Shown one piece after another: positions 16,139-23,222 of a DNA stretch of 47,987 nucleotides. A program made the position numbers and the translations under genes. The DNA comes from a virus, in IMG/VR virus record IMGVR_UViG_3300045996_001573, positions 1 to 47,987 of that record. The stretch is one strand, 5' to 3'. The notes below the pieces were generated by a model. That model worked only from the letters and a program-made list of their open reading frames with translations. It was not told the origin of the DNA and searched no databases. Each line of letters starts with the position of its first letter. Position 1 is the stretch's first letter.

Positions 16139-16632
16139 ATGTGCACTCCAAACTCGCCCGGCTTCACCTTCGTAACCTCGTCACGGAGTGCAACCTTGCA
16201 TGGAAACTCGACAAACTTGTCGTACCAATAGACAACTTCGCAGACAGAAAAGCGCCAAAGGCCCCGCTCCTTGGCGTGTATCCATTTGTCCAAGAGGGGA
16301 AGGTACTTGTCATAAAGCTGGAAATACGCGTCAGCGGTATGATTATACTTGACTTCGATAATTGTAATGATACCCTTTTCGAAATCGAAGAGAATACCGT
16401 CCGGCTGTGCGTAGTTGATAATTTTAGGGGAGGAGAGACGCCTATAGGCGAACCACACAGAAGGAACGTAAAGTGCTCCGAACTGCTGCTCAAAATGATT
16501 ATGAACCTTCCGCTCGTATCGCAGCCCCATCCCTTTGCGGCCGCGTGCGCGATGAGCTTGGACAAATGTGGGCACACCGTCGTATGCCTCCACTTCTATC
16601 AAATCATTCAGATTCTGGTGCGGGGAGCGCAT
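16123..16632 (-). CDS. PD-(D/E)XK-type nuclease between the terminase genes, 169 aa
   Basis: The protein contains a compact PD-(D/E)XK core: YAQPDGILFDF supplies the Pro-Asp, and ITIIEVKYNHTADAYFQLYD supplies Glu-x-Lys plus a following Gln-x-x-x-Tyr-like pattern. An upstream helix with GLRYERKVHNHFEQQFG provides a possible first acidic residue. Lengths and spacing fit small phage endonucleases. I chose ATG 16632; a GTG at 16683 in the same frame would add 17 residues but overlap terS by 80 bases. It lies between terS and terL, so a packaging-linked or recombination-linked cut is an attractive guess. Confidence 0.75.
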   Translation of the reverse strand: MRSPHQNLNDLIEVEAYDGVPTFVQAHRARGRKGMGLRYERKVHNHFEQQFGALYVPSVWFAYRRLSSPKIINYAQPDGILFDFEKGIITIIEVKYNHTADAYFQLYDKYLPLLDKWIHAKERGLWRFSVCEVVYWYDKFVEFPCKVALRDEVTKVKPGEFGVHIWRPN

Positions 16633-17092
16633 ATGTAGTTCGGGTCGTTTTGCGGAAGATCTCGCGGGCCTCTGCCAACACACCTGCGTTGACCGGCCGC
16701 GTTACTTCTTGTGTGTGCTCTTCAGTCACTGTTTGTCGCTGCCGCGAGGGAGCGAATCCGACGGCGGCAGCAGTCTTGTTTGCAATATCGAGGACGAGCC
16801 TATCGTCGACGTCGTCTGCGGCGAGAATGTCCTCGAGCTTTTCAAAAGCCTTCAGGCTGATGTCCAATTGCTTGAGCAGAAGCTTGTCTCGCATCTCCGT
16901 TTCATACGCGGCCCGCCGCTTTGCCCAATACTCTCTAAACACGTCACTTTTCATGACGACGGAGAGCCAGCTCCTCGATATATTCATAACATTGCACAGC
17001 TTCTGCAGATTCTTTTCGCTTGCGTTCGCAAGCAGCCAGTCGGCAATCTGCTCGTGCCTGTGCGAGATGTTGTGGATTTGAACCTCGGCCAT
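16604..17092 (-). CDS. terS: Terminase small subunit-like DNA-binding protein, 162 aa
   Basis: Residues 25-50 form a helix-turn-helix (SEKNLQKLCNVMNISRSWLS). This is followed by FREYWAKRRAAYETEMRDKL, a long helix typical of phage small terminases and helix-turn-helix packaging proteins. A second helical segment suits ring oligomerisation, and the tail is disordered. It is the first gene after the late promoter and lies two genes before terL. The ribosome site AAGGAAG is directly before ATG 17092. It would recognise the packaging site. The family assignment is by architecture and context. Confidence 0.78.
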   Translation of the reverse strand: MAEVQIHNISHRHEQIADWLLANASEKNLQKLCNVMNISRSWLSVVMKSDVFREYWAKRRAAYETEMRDKLLLKQLDISLKAFEKLEDILAADDVDDRLVLDIANKTAAAVGFAPSRQRQTVTEEHTQEVTRPVNAGVLAEAREIFRKTTRTTYALPAPESE

Positions 17093-17207
17093 CTTCCTTC
17101 TGCCGCTTTTGTCCTCGACGTAGGCAATAACTTACACCCCGGTGAGCCACAGGGCAAATAGATCATGGGAAGGAGGTCCCAAGGGAAATCGGAGCAGGTT
17201 ATTTTGG

Positions 17208-17235
17208 ATAATAGGGCCAGTCTCGGACGTGGCAA
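17208..17235 (-). promoter_or_regulatory. Late promoter, sigma70-like
   Basis: On the minus strand: TTGCCA (17230-17235), 16-base spacer, TATTAT (17208-17213). Predicted start about 17201, giving a leader of about 108 bases before terS. It is the only good promoter I see before the leftward late block. Confidence 0.65.
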
Positions 17236-17327
17236 TAAACCCACGCGCGACGGCCCCCGGCAGGGGGGTGAGGCCGGGATAGGGTGGTTCATCTAGGGCG
17301 CTGTAACCCATTGATTTCATTGGCGAT

Positions 17328-17356
17328 TTGACTCTTAGGCGGCTTTATGAGACTAT
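17328..17356 (+). promoter_or_regulatory. Candidate early promoter
   Basis: TTGACT at 17328-17333, 17-base spacer, then GACTAT (17351-17356), with an overlapping CTATAT. The -35 box is strong and the -10 box poor. Position upstream of the 155-aa gene supports it. Confidence 0.45.
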
Positions 17357-17416
17357 ATGTCCGCCGGTTCTGCCGGCCTTTGATCTCTTTAAACCTGCTG
17401 AAACTAGGAGAATGCA

Positions 17417-17884
17417 ATGGCTGCAAAGTCAGAGCGCAAGACGATGTCGTATGAGTGGTCCGGCTCGGTGCTGTTCCTCAGCGACAATGACAAAGTGGTC
17501 CGCAAGTTCGACTTCGCGGAGATTCCCGAAGAACTCGACGAGCAGTTCCTGCTGCTCGGCCGCAAGACCAAGCTCGCAAACTTCGCTGCGAGCGCCAAGT
17601 CCGAAGGGCGCGACAGGCTCGAAATGCTCGACGAGGGCTGGAACCTGCTGAAGTCCGGAAACTGGGAATTCGAGCGACAGGGCGGCGGACCGACGGTGAG
17701 CGCGGAAGTCGAAGCGCTCGCCGAGATGAAAGGGACCAGCGTCGCGGCGATCCAGAAGGCTCTCCGAGAGTACGACGCCGAGACTCGCAAGGGAATCCTC
17801 GCGAATGAGAAGGTCCAGAAGATCGCGGCCCGGATTCGGGCGGACCGAGAGTCAGGCGAAGCTCTCGACTTGACCGACCTGTAA
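17417..17884 (+). CDS. Conserved early phage protein, paralogue of the 163-aa protein, 155 aa
   Basis: ATG 17417 has AGGAG six bases upstream. The N-terminal half carries KVVRKFDFAEIPEELDEQF and LLGRKTKLANFAASAKSEG. This fits a widespread phage family of about 150 residues with unknown function, in which 'FDxxxLPExxxxxLxLxGLxxKLxD' is conserved. The C-terminal half (residues 92-155) is clearly homologous to the end of the protein at 18027-18518: VSAEVEALAEMKGTSVA here against VSAEVEALAELKGISVA there, then LREY...KILANEKV-like text. It ends in LDLTDL. It is a monocistronic unit with its own terminator. Confidence 0.75.
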   Translation: MAAKSERKTMSYEWSGSVLFLSDNDKVVRKFDFAEIPEELDEQFLLLGRKTKLANFAASAKSEGRDRLEMLDEGWNLLKSGNWEFERQGGGPTVSAEVEALAEMKGTSVAAIQKALREYDAETRKGILANEKVQKIAARIRADRESGEALDLTDL

Positions 17885-17892
17885 GGTCACGA

Positions 17893-17922
17893 GGGGTGGG
17901 GAGAAATCCTCACCCCTTTTTT
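17893..17922 (+). terminator. Rho-independent terminator after the 155-aa gene
   Basis: Ten-bp stem (17893-17902 with 17907-17916, one G-U pair), loop GAAA, then six T. It is strong and blocks rightward transcription towards the convergent paralogue. Confidence 0.9.
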
Positions 17923-17974
17923 ATTGGCATTATTATTTTATTAAAATCAACAGCCGAGCCGAATTTATTTTGGG

Positions 17975-18001
17975 CAAAAGAAAAGGGGGCCGAAGCCCCC
18001 T
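17975..18001 (-). terminator. Rho-independent terminator after the 163-aa gene
   Basis: On the minus strand a 7-bp stem AGGGGGC/GCCCCCT (17995-18001 with 17984-17990) and a TTCG tetraloop precede TTTTCTTTT. With the terminator at 17893 it separates the two convergent paralogues. Confidence 0.88.
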
Positions 18002-18026
18002 CGTCTTTGCACCAGGGCGAATGCCC

Positions 18027-18518
18027 TTATGCGAGGTCGTCCAAGCTCACGTCCGAAGTTTCGCGCGCAGCCCGGATCTCCTTGGCCTTGGCCACGATCT
18101 TCTCGTTGCCGAGGATCTTGTCACGCTGCTCCTTCGTGTACTTGCGCAGCGCGGCCTGAGCCTGAGCAACGCTGATTCCCTTCAGCTCAGCCAGTGCCTC
18201 GACCTCAGCACTGACCACGGGCGCACCGGCCCGACGCTCACGCTCGTACTGACCGGACTTGAACATCGCGAACACTTCGCGCATGGCATCGAGCTTCTCG
18301 GGGCCGCTGTCCGTATCGCTGGAGCGATCCTGAAGCAGCTTGCTCAGCCCATACAGTGCAACCGTGGGCTTGATGTTGTCGGGAAGTTCATTCGCCTTGA
18401 ACGTCTCCGTTTCCACGACATCGCCTGATTCGCGCTCGATGACCTGCACGTTGACCGTCGCATCCTCGGGCTTGAGTTCGACGGCGAGGCGGAAGGCAGA
18501 CTTTTCGGTAATAGGCAT
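18027..18518 (-). CDS. Conserved early phage protein, convergent paralogue, 163 aa
   Basis: ATG 18518 has CTGGAG six bases upstream and lies about 50 bases behind a near-consensus promoter. The middle portion (FKANELPDNIKPTVALYGLS, then KLLQDRSSDT) shows the phage-wide family core also seen in the 155-aa protein. The C-terminal 65 residues match it closely (VVSAEVEALAELKGISVAQA; LGNEKIVAKAKEIRAARE). It ends VSLDDLA. It is the only leftward gene in the early block and is bounded by its own promoter and terminator, so expression is likely independent and perhaps very early. Function is unknown. Confidence 0.78.
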   Translation of the reverse strand: MPITEKSAFRLAVELKPEDATVNVQVIERESGDVVETETFKANELPDNIKPTVALYGLSKLLQDRSSDTDSGPEKLDAMREVFAMFKSGQYERERRAGAPVVSAEVEALAELKGISVAQAQAALRKYTKEQRDKILGNEKIVAKAKEIRAARETSDVSLDDLA

Positions 18519-18577
18519 TTTAATCTCCAGTTTGCTTTGATGAACAATCGTCGGGCGAATTGCCCTAACGCCCCCTG

Positions 18578-18606
18578 ATTCTAGGCGCTGCGCCCTTATT
18601 TGTCAA
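18578..18606 (-). promoter_or_regulatory. Strong leftward sigma70 promoter
   Basis: On the minus strand: TTGACA (18601-18606), 17-base spacer, TAGAAT (18578-18583). It drives the 163-aa gene at 18027-18518. Confidence 0.85.
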
Positions 18607-18652
18607 GACGCAAGCTACGCTAATTCGTCGGGTCACAAAAGCCCTATAAAAC

Positions 18653-18669
18653 CCCACATACGCCCACAT
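18653..18669 (-). repeat. ATGTGGG double box, left arm
   Basis: Read on the minus strand it is ATGTGGGCGTATGTGGG. The right arm at 18804-18820 is the same apart from one base, in the opposite orientation. Each arm is itself a tandem pair of ATGTGGG ten bases apart, about one helical turn, as expected for paired protein binding. Confidence 0.8.
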
Positions 18670-18803
18670 TAACAGAAAACTCGACAAACCGGAGCCCGTA
18701 GTCGGAGCCCTGCCGACGGTTGGGGTAAGGGGATTTTTTTATTTTTTTTTTCTTAACAATACCTTCCCGACCCTCCCGTCCGCCCCCCGCATAAAATTCT
18801 ACC

Positions 18804-18820
18804 ATGTGGGCTTATGTGGG
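18804..18820 (+). repeat. ATGTGGG double box, right arm
   Basis: ATGTGGGCTTATGTGGG, inverted partner of 18653-18669 with one mismatch. It lies 46 bases upstream of the -35 box of the rightward promoter and overlaps the first GGGCTTAT repeat. Confidence 0.8.
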
Positions 18821-18865
18821 CGCGACTAGGGCTTATCTAAGGTCCATCGCCTCGCCACGGATCGC

Positions 18866-18894
18866 TTGACCTATGCACAGCGCGATGCTATCAT
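18866..18894 (+). promoter_or_regulatory. Strong rightward sigma70 promoter
   Basis: TTGACC (18866-18871), 17-base spacer, TATCAT (18889-18894). It lies directly before the 203-aa gene. The -35 box overlaps a longer but unlikely reading of that gene, which supports the downstream ATG. Confidence 0.85.
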
Positions 18895-18922
18895 ATGTGG
18901 TTTGATAACTGTGGAGACTCAA

Positions 18923-19534
18923 ATGCCTGGACCAAAATACCCACAAGCATATCCTCGATATTTCCATGAACTCGCAGCGAGATTGATAGAGGAACGGCCC
19001 GCGAGGATGGAAGTGGACCTGCCAATGCAAGCAGGATATGCCCGCTCGCACTTCAATTACTTCCGACAGTCATGGATACGCTATTACGAATTTCTTCAAA
19101 AGCAGAAAGATTATCAGAAAGCTGAAGCAGCGATGGATACCTATAACAGGCTCGCTTCATACATGGTGCAGATCGCTCCACCACGCACTCTAATCTTTAC
19201 ATCGAAGGATATTCCACAAGACCTGGCAATTAGAACAGAAGGCCAGGTGCCTGAAGGTATCTTTGACTCTTGGCTTCCAAAGCGACAAGACATCAAAGAG
19301 AGCAAGCCACACAATAAGCGGTCCGGCCGCATCAAGCTCGCAAATACCGAGAATATTCCAGAGTTTGATCAAAAGAAAATCGACGAGGATGCCGCTCGAA
19401 TCCTCGGCATTACTACAAAAGCGGATAGGAAAGCAGAGCAGGTTATACCCGATAATCCGCCCCAAGATCCAACATCCAACAAATACGGACTACCAATCGG
19501 GCCGCCTCCAGGCTTTGAAGACAAGAAAGACTAG
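18923..19534 (+). CDS. Unknown early protein, 203 aa
   Basis: ATG 18923 has GGAG upstream and lies about 20 bases after the predicted transcription start. The protein begins MPGPKYPQAYPRYFHELAAR. It has a helical N-terminal half with many aromatic residues (HFNYFRQSWIRYYEFLQKQK), a middle segment ending in PEGIFDSWLPKR, and a charged, Pro-rich, probably disordered tail ending GPPPGFEDKKD. I do not recognise the family. As the first gene behind a strong promoter in the control region it may act early, for example on the host or on replication start. Confidence 0.7.
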   Translation: MPGPKYPQAYPRYFHELAARLIEERPARMEVDLPMQAGYARSHFNYFRQSWIRYYEFLQKQKDYQKAEAAMDTYNRLASYMVQIAPPRTLIFTSKDIPQDLAIRTEGQVPEGIFDSWLPKRQDIKESKPHNKRSGRIKLANTENIPEFDQKKIDEDAARILGITTKADRKAEQVIPDNPPQDPTSNKYGLPIGPPPGFEDKKD

Positions 19535-19546
19535 CCCCCGTCGTCC

Positions 19547-19575
19547 TTGACATGTCCATAATCCGCCCTTATAAT
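19547..19575 (+). promoter_or_regulatory. Perfect-consensus sigma70 promoter
   Basis: TTGACA (19547-19552), exactly 17 bases, TATAAT (19570-19575). It is the best promoter in the window and should drive the small-gene run from 19628 onward. Confidence 0.93.
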
Positions 19576-19627
19576 GGAAGGTGTTTCAGAGAAATCCGCT
19601 TCAAACAAAGTCGAACAGGAGTGCAGA

Positions 19628-19831
19628 ATGGCAAAACGCAAATTGCTCAATGTCCGTACGCACCTGGATCATATCCAAATGATCTTGGACGGACTCCAAA
19701 AGAACGGCTACTCCCCTCTGCTCAAGCATGAGGTTGCAGTAGCTTCCCTTGTGAATCGGGCTCTGCTTCGTAAGCACGATGAAGCCAAGCAGGCCGGCAA
19801 TCGCAAAGACATCCGAGTCGAGGCCAAATAA
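19628..19831 (+). CDS. Small early protein, 67 aa
   Basis: The start at ATG 19628 has AGGAG upstream; a longer in-frame reading would begin inside the -10 box of the promoter and is rejected. The protein begins MAKRKLLNVRTHLDHIQMIL and is helical and basic (LVNRALLRKHDEAKQAGN). Function unknown. First gene of the long early operon. Confidence 0.7.
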   Translation: MAKRKLLNVRTHLDHIQMILDGLQKNGYSPLLKHEVAVASLVNRALLRKHDEAKQAGNRKDIRVEAK

Positions 19832-19832
19832 A

Positions 19833-20018
19833 ATGCCACAGTGCAATAACATCGCCACCGCAATCCTCACTCTCTTCGAGCCTCAGCTCATCATCGAGGC
19901 CTGTGAGGTCCAAGCAACACTCATAATCCGGGAGAAAAACATCACCACGTTCTTCTTCGGCGACAATACTTTTATCGAAATCACCCACGACGGCGCGATT
20001 TCCGGCCGCGTGCACTAG
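19833..20018 (+). CDS. Small early protein, 61 aa
   Basis: The ATG begins one base after the stop of the previous gene. The sequence starts MPQCNNIATAILTLFEPQLI and has strands CEVQATLIIREKNITTFFFG. No motif is recognised. Coupled to its neighbours in the early operon. Confidence 0.6.
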   Translation: MPQCNNIATAILTLFEPQLIIEACEVQATLIIREKNITTFFFGDNTFIEITHDGAISGRVH

Positions 20019-20026
20019 GGGGACAA

Positions 20027-20248
20027 ATGTACTACAGCATAAATGTAGCTCGCAAGCGGAAAGGACATGTGCCACCCAAACACATCTTCCGAACCGCAGA
20101 AGATTCCGTTCAATTCCTCCAAGATGCCAAGGACATCTGCAGAGCACTTCGCACAGTTTATCCCGCGAAGGACTTCGAAATCACACTGACCCGTGAATCC
20201 ATCGTCGGTCAAGAAATGGACTGGGAGACAGAGAATGGCCAAAATTGA
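20027..20248 (+). CDS. Small early protein, 73 aa
   Basis: It begins MYYSINVARKRKGHVPPKHI. A mixed alpha/beta layout (strand, helix EDSVQFLQDAKDICRALRTV, strand FEITLTRES) resembles the small single-domain host-interaction or accessory proteins common in early phage operons. A start upstream is blocked by the previous gene end at 20018. A GGGG stretch upstream can serve as a ribosome site. Function unknown. Confidence 0.65.
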   Translation: MYYSINVARKRKGHVPPKHIFRTAEDSVQFLQDAKDICRALRTVYPAKDFEITLTRESIVGQEMDWETENGQN

Positions 20249-20825
20249 CTTATCCGAGTTCCTTCCCAAAAAAGGATCTCTCGACGAGTTCCTACCCAAG
20301 CCTCCACCCAAGCCCGTCGAGGAACTGGGCAAACCCGAAGCAGTCATCCTGTTCTGGCGAGAAGAAGTCTGCTCTTGCGGCCGCGTCTACGAGTGCGAAG
20401 AGCACGGGCCGACCATCCGCCATACTCTGTATCGTCGGCAGGGCTTCGCACGCGTAGTCCTCGGCAAGGTCTACATTCCAGTCGTTCCCAACATGGACCT
20501 GAGCGAGCTGCCGCAAGAAACCAAAATCACACGAAAGAAGATCTTCTGCTGTCCAATTTGCTTCGGCTCCAGGCCAAGCCTTCCGCTCTTTCCGGAGCAA
20601 AAACCAGCCTTCGTCGTAGCTGGAAACGGTGACGCGGCATCCCCACACCTTATGGCCTGGAAGCAAGCCCATGCCACTGCGAACCAACAAGAGGTCGAAA
20701 AGACCCTCCACGATATGCAGAAGCGGAACGTCGACATCGACGATCTGCTCCAATTCCGAACCACTGAAATGGACCTCAAGTCCACCTTTCAGTCCTTGTG
20801 CGATCCTGAATCAAACCGAGACTAG
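20235..20825 (+). CDS. Cysteine-rich early protein, 196 aa
   Basis: ATG 20235 overlaps the previous gene by 14 bases. The N-terminus has a twice-repeated linear motif, LSEFLPK and LDEFLPK, joined to a Pro-rich stretch. Two cysteine groups follow: CSCGRVYECEEHG near residue 50, and CCPIC near residue 100. They could form one zinc site. The C-terminal part is helical and ends near ESNRD. No family recognised. The doubled LxEFLPK may be a short binding motif for a partner protein. Confidence 0.65.
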   Translation: MAKIDLSEFLPKKGSLDEFLPKPPPKPVEELGKPEAVILFWREEVCSCGRVYECEEHGPTIRHTLYRRQGFARVVLGKVYIPVVPNMDLSELPQETKITRKKIFCCPICFGSRPSLPLFPEQKPAFVVAGNGDAASPHLMAWKQAHATANQQEVEKTLHDMQKRNVDIDDLLQFRTTEMDLKSTFQSLCDPESNRD

Positions 20826-20834
20826 GAGAGAAGA

Positions 20835-20996
20835 ATGAAACTTCGCACCCGAACGGCCCGTTGCTGGTCCAATCCTCCGGGCACCAAACTCGTCAAACGC
20901 TTCATCAAAGCGTCGAAGCGCGAGTATCCGCAGTACCTGGACGAGCTTCGCTGGCTCGCCCCGCGCGATCCGCTGCTTGCTCGCAAGGGCGGCTGA
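20835..20996 (+). CDS. Very small basic early protein, 53 aa
   Basis: ATG 20835 has a clear AGGAGAG site and begins nine bases after the previous stop. The product starts MKLRTRTARCWSNPPGTKLV and continues KRFIKASKREYPQYLDELRW, ending LLARKGG. It is strongly basic with a Trp-containing helix. It is too short for default gene callers but well supported by site, spacing and composition. Function unknown. Confidence 0.65.
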   Translation: MKLRTRTARCWSNPPGTKLVKRFIKASKREYPQYLDELRWLAPRDPLLARKGG

Positions 20997-21005
20997 CCCA
21001 TCTTC

Positions 21006-21049
21006 GATGGCGCATTGCGGTGCGCCATCCTGGATGGGAAGTCCCCATC
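21006..21049 (+). promoter_or_regulatory. Two consecutive RNA hairpins in a short intergenic gap
   Basis: A perfect 9-bp stem (GATGGCGCA 21006-21014 with TGCGCCATC 21021-21029) is followed by a 6-bp stem (GATGGG 21033-21038 with CCCATC 21044-21049). No U tract follows, so they are not typical terminators. They lie directly before the ribosome site of the 62-aa gene and may be processing, stability or attenuation signals. Confidence 0.55.
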
Positions 21050-21062
21050 ATAGGAGTGCAAC

Positions 21063-21251
21063 ATGACCTATCGAACCGTTGAAGTCGTTTGCCCGGAATG
21101 CGACAAGCTCGATGTCACAAACGTCGAAATCGACGAAGAGGAAAATGACTATTATGTCAATACGCGTTGTGTTGACTGCACGAACCCCTATGCCATTAGG
21201 ATCGAGCTTCACATCATCCCCACGGCATATCGTCTGGTCAAAGGAGAATAA
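21063..21251 (+). CDS. Small zinc-ribbon protein, 62 aa
   Basis: CPEC (residues 10-13) and CVDC (near 36-39) form a zinc-ribbon spacing. The start MTYRTVEVVCPECDKLDVTN and strands around IRIELHIIPTAYRLV complete a small beta domain. It has an AGGAG-type site upstream. Function unknown; nucleic-acid or protein binding is possible. Confidence 0.7.
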   Translation: MTYRTVEVVCPECDKLDVTNVEIDEEENDYYVNTRCVDCTNPYAIRIELHIIPTAYRLVKGE

Positions 21252-21252
21252 A

Positions 21253-21492
21253 GTGGCGAAGCGAGTCACAAAGGCTGATCGCGCGACGTTAATGGAAACG
21301 GCCGTGATCATTCGCCACCAGCTCGACATGATCGCCATCAAGAACGGTCAAGTCGATCCCATCAACTCAACCATTCTTTTGGATTGTGCTAGTCAGATCG
21401 AATACATTGGTCTGATCGGCGGCGATCCTCGTCCGTCTCGAATCCCTCCTCACAAGCGGCTCAAAGGAGAAAGAAATGCCAACGCTTCATGA
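21253..21492 (+). CDS. Small early protein, 79 aa
   Basis: The GTG at 21253 has AAGGAG upstream, spans the one-base gap after the previous stop, and keeps the operon tight. The product begins MAKRVTKADRATLMETAVII. It is helical (RHQLDMIAIKNGQ...LLDCASQIEYIGLI) with a basic tail. A longer reading in the same frame is a shadow of the 62-aa gene. Function unknown. Confidence 0.65.
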   Translation: MAKRVTKADRATLMETAVIIRHQLDMIAIKNGQVDPINSTILLDCASQIEYIGLIGGDPRPSRIPPHKRLKGERNANAS

Positions 21493-21784
21493 CTGTCTTC
21501 GCACCGACCTCGAATATCACAGCCGCCAAGTTCAGGCCTGTGCCAGGCTTCTTGGCATTCCGAACTGGCGCGAGGTCGACTCCATCATTGTCTATGCTCG
21601 TGAGCCGCTTGAGATGGCCATATGGGGAACCGAAGTCACCAACAAGGATCTCGAAGCATTCTTCGGCTACCCTGCAGTGAAGAAGGACGACCATCTCATC
21701 GAGATGAACCTCTACGAGTACAAGAACAACATGCTCTCTATCCGTCTCCATGTCAAGAAGGGAGATGAAAATGAATCTCGATGA
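21476..21784 (+). CDS. Unknown early protein, 102 aa
   Basis: AAAGGAG lies just before ATG 21476. It begins MPTLHDCLRTDLEYHSRQVQ and is mixed alpha/beta, with a charged C-terminus. It overlaps both the preceding and the helicase gene by a few bases. No family recognised. Confidence 0.65.
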   Translation: MPTLHDCLRTDLEYHSRQVQACARLLGIPNWREVDSIIVYAREPLEMAIWGTEVTNKDLEAFFGYPAVKKDDHLIEMNLYEYKNNMLSIRLHVKKGDENESR

Positions 21785-23222
21785 TCTCATCGACCGGCCC
21801 GCGTCCAGAACCTGGAGCCCCTTTCAGGAGGACATTTTCTCTGCCCTGATTATGCCCGATAATCTGCTCATAGAAGCAGTCGCGGGCTCGGGCAAGACCT
21901 CAACAATCCTCGAATGCATGAATCGCATCCAAGGCAAATCCCTCTTCCTTGCCTTCAACAAGGCAATTGCAGATGACCTTCGGTCCAAGGTCCGAGGGGC
22001 GGAAGTCAAGACGCTCAACGGGCTCGGGCATAGCATCCTCACGAAGCGCTTGCCCGGCATTCCACTCGAAACGTGGAAGACTGCCAACGCCGTCCGATCC
22101 AAGCTCTCCACTGAGGAGTATCCTCAGATCGGTGCCCAAGTCGGCCGCCTCGTCGGCTTCGCCAAAAACTCTGCCTTCGGCATCTACAACACGGCGTCGA
22201 AGAAGGACTTCATGATCCTTGCTGATGGAATGGAACTCGACATTCCATACGAATTTCTTAACAAAGCGTGCCAAACAGCGCACCTCGTATTCCAAGAAGT
22301 CATCTCCGATTTCACCCACTTCGATTTCGACGATCAGCTCTTCATGCCGGTGTTTCACGATTGGACCTTCCCAACGTATGACACTGTGTTCGTGGATGAG
22401 GCCCAAGATCTCAACTCCATTCAGCATCTCATGCTTGATAGATTGAGACAAAAAGGTGCTCGAATCATCGGAGTCGGTGATACACGGCAGGCGATCTATG
22501 GCTTCCGCGGCGCGCTTCACAATTCGATGGAAGTGCTAAAGGATCAGTTCGGCATGATCGAGTATCCACTCTCGATCACCTATCGCTGTGATCGCAGCAT
22601 CGTCGCGCTAGCACAGTCCATCGTTCCGCAGATTGTCGCCCGCGAAGGCGCAGCCAATGGCACCATCGAGTACACCGACACAGTGAATATCCACGCGCTG
22701 CGCGATGGCGACCTCGTTGTCTGCCGCAACAACGCTCCAATCTTTTCCCTCGCCATGAGGGCTCTGATCGAACGGCGGCCGGTCAGGGTCCTGAGCAATT
22801 TCGTCGATCAGCTCAAAGGCTTCATCAAGTCCTTCAAGACTCGAGACCTCACAATCTTTGAAGAACGATTGACGAAGTGGTACGAGAACGAGATGAAATC
22901 GGCCGAGGAGAGTGAGTTCTTTGGTCGACAGCACTACCTCACGGACAAATACGAAAGCGTCCTATCCCTCTTGAAGGAAGCCGAATCCCTCGACGACATG
23001 CTCAACGCGCTCGAGCGCTTCGGCAACTCTCGCACCGGCCCCGTGATCTCCACGATCCACAAGGCCAAAGGTCTCGAAGCAGAGAACGTCACGATCCTCC
23101 ATCGCGAAAAGCTTCCCTCCCGCTATGCCATAACCGAGGCTTCCCTTATCCAAGAAAATAACCTATTATACGTCGCTATCACCCGCGCCAAGCACAACCT
23201 GACCATTCACTGTGGAGAGTGA
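21771..23222 (+). CDS. UvrD/PcrA-like superfamily 1 DNA helicase, 483 aa
   Basis: ATG 21771 has AAGGGAG six bases upstream and is preferred over the longer reading. Motifs in order: Q-like motif in TWSPFQEDIFSAL; Walker A AGSGKT (residues 38-43); motif II VFVDEAQD (206-213); motif III GVGDTRQAIYGFRGA (234-248); motif IV/V near TIHKAKGLEAENV; motif VI LLYVAITRAKHNL at the C-terminus. It is shorter than cellular UvrD (about 720 aa), so accessory subdomains are reduced. It unwinds DNA during replication or recombination. The N-terminus reads MNLDDLIDR, matching the LDDL tails found on other early proteins. Confidence 0.9.
   Translation: MNLDDLIDRPASRTWSPFQEDIFSALIMPDNLLIEAVAGSGKTSTILECMNRIQGKSLFLAFNKAIADDLRSKVRGAEVKTLNGLGHSILTKRLPGIPLETWKTANAVRSKLSTEEYPQIGAQVGRLVGFAKNSAFGIYNTASKKDFMILADGMELDIPYEFLNKACQTAHLVFQEVISDFTHFDFDDQLFMPVFHDWTFPTYDTVFVDEAQDLNSIQHLMLDRLRQKGARIIGVGDTRQAIYGFRGALHNSMEVLKDQFGMIEYPLSITYRCDRSIVALAQSIVPQIVAREGAANGTIEYTDTVNIHALRDGDLVVCRNNAPIFSLAMRALIERRPVRVLSNFVDQLKGFIKSFKTRDLTIFEERLTKWYENEMKSAEESEFFGRQHYLTDKYESVLSLLKEAESLDDMLNALERFGNSRTGPVISTIHKAKGLEAENVTILHREKLPSRYAITEASLIQENNLLYVAITRAKHNLTIHCGE

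Larger units (their letters stand above)
17093..17416. other. 324-bp divergent intergenic region between late and early blocks
   Basis: No convincing gene is present. It holds a leftward promoter (17208-17235) for the late operon and a weaker rightward promoter candidate (17328-17356). A G/C-rich stretch, CCCCCGGCAGGGGGG (around 17251-17265), forms an inverted repeat. A 5-bp hairpin, GCCGG-TTCTG-CCGGC at 17363-17377, falls near the expected rightward transcription start. Confidence 0.7.
18519..18922. other. 404-bp gene-free control region, replication-origin candidate
   Basis: It contains back-to-back promoters (leftward 18578-18606; rightward 18866-18894). A 17-bp inverted repeat of ATGTGGG boxes lies at 18653-18669 and 18804-18820. 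Between its arms are a hairpin (GTCGG 18701-18705 with CCGAC 18713-18717) and a homopyrimidine run of T7-A-T10 at 18734-18751. Two GGGCTTAT copies lie 21 bp apart (18808-18815, 18829-18836), two helical turns. Such features suit an origin with an unwinding element and initiator sites, or an operator array. No initiator protein is obvious nearby. Confidence 0.55.

Noticed and set aside
18734-18751. T-rich run as a rightward terminator
   Set aside because: The nearest stem (18701-18717) lies 16 bases away and no rightward gene ends here; an A/T-rich origin element fits better.
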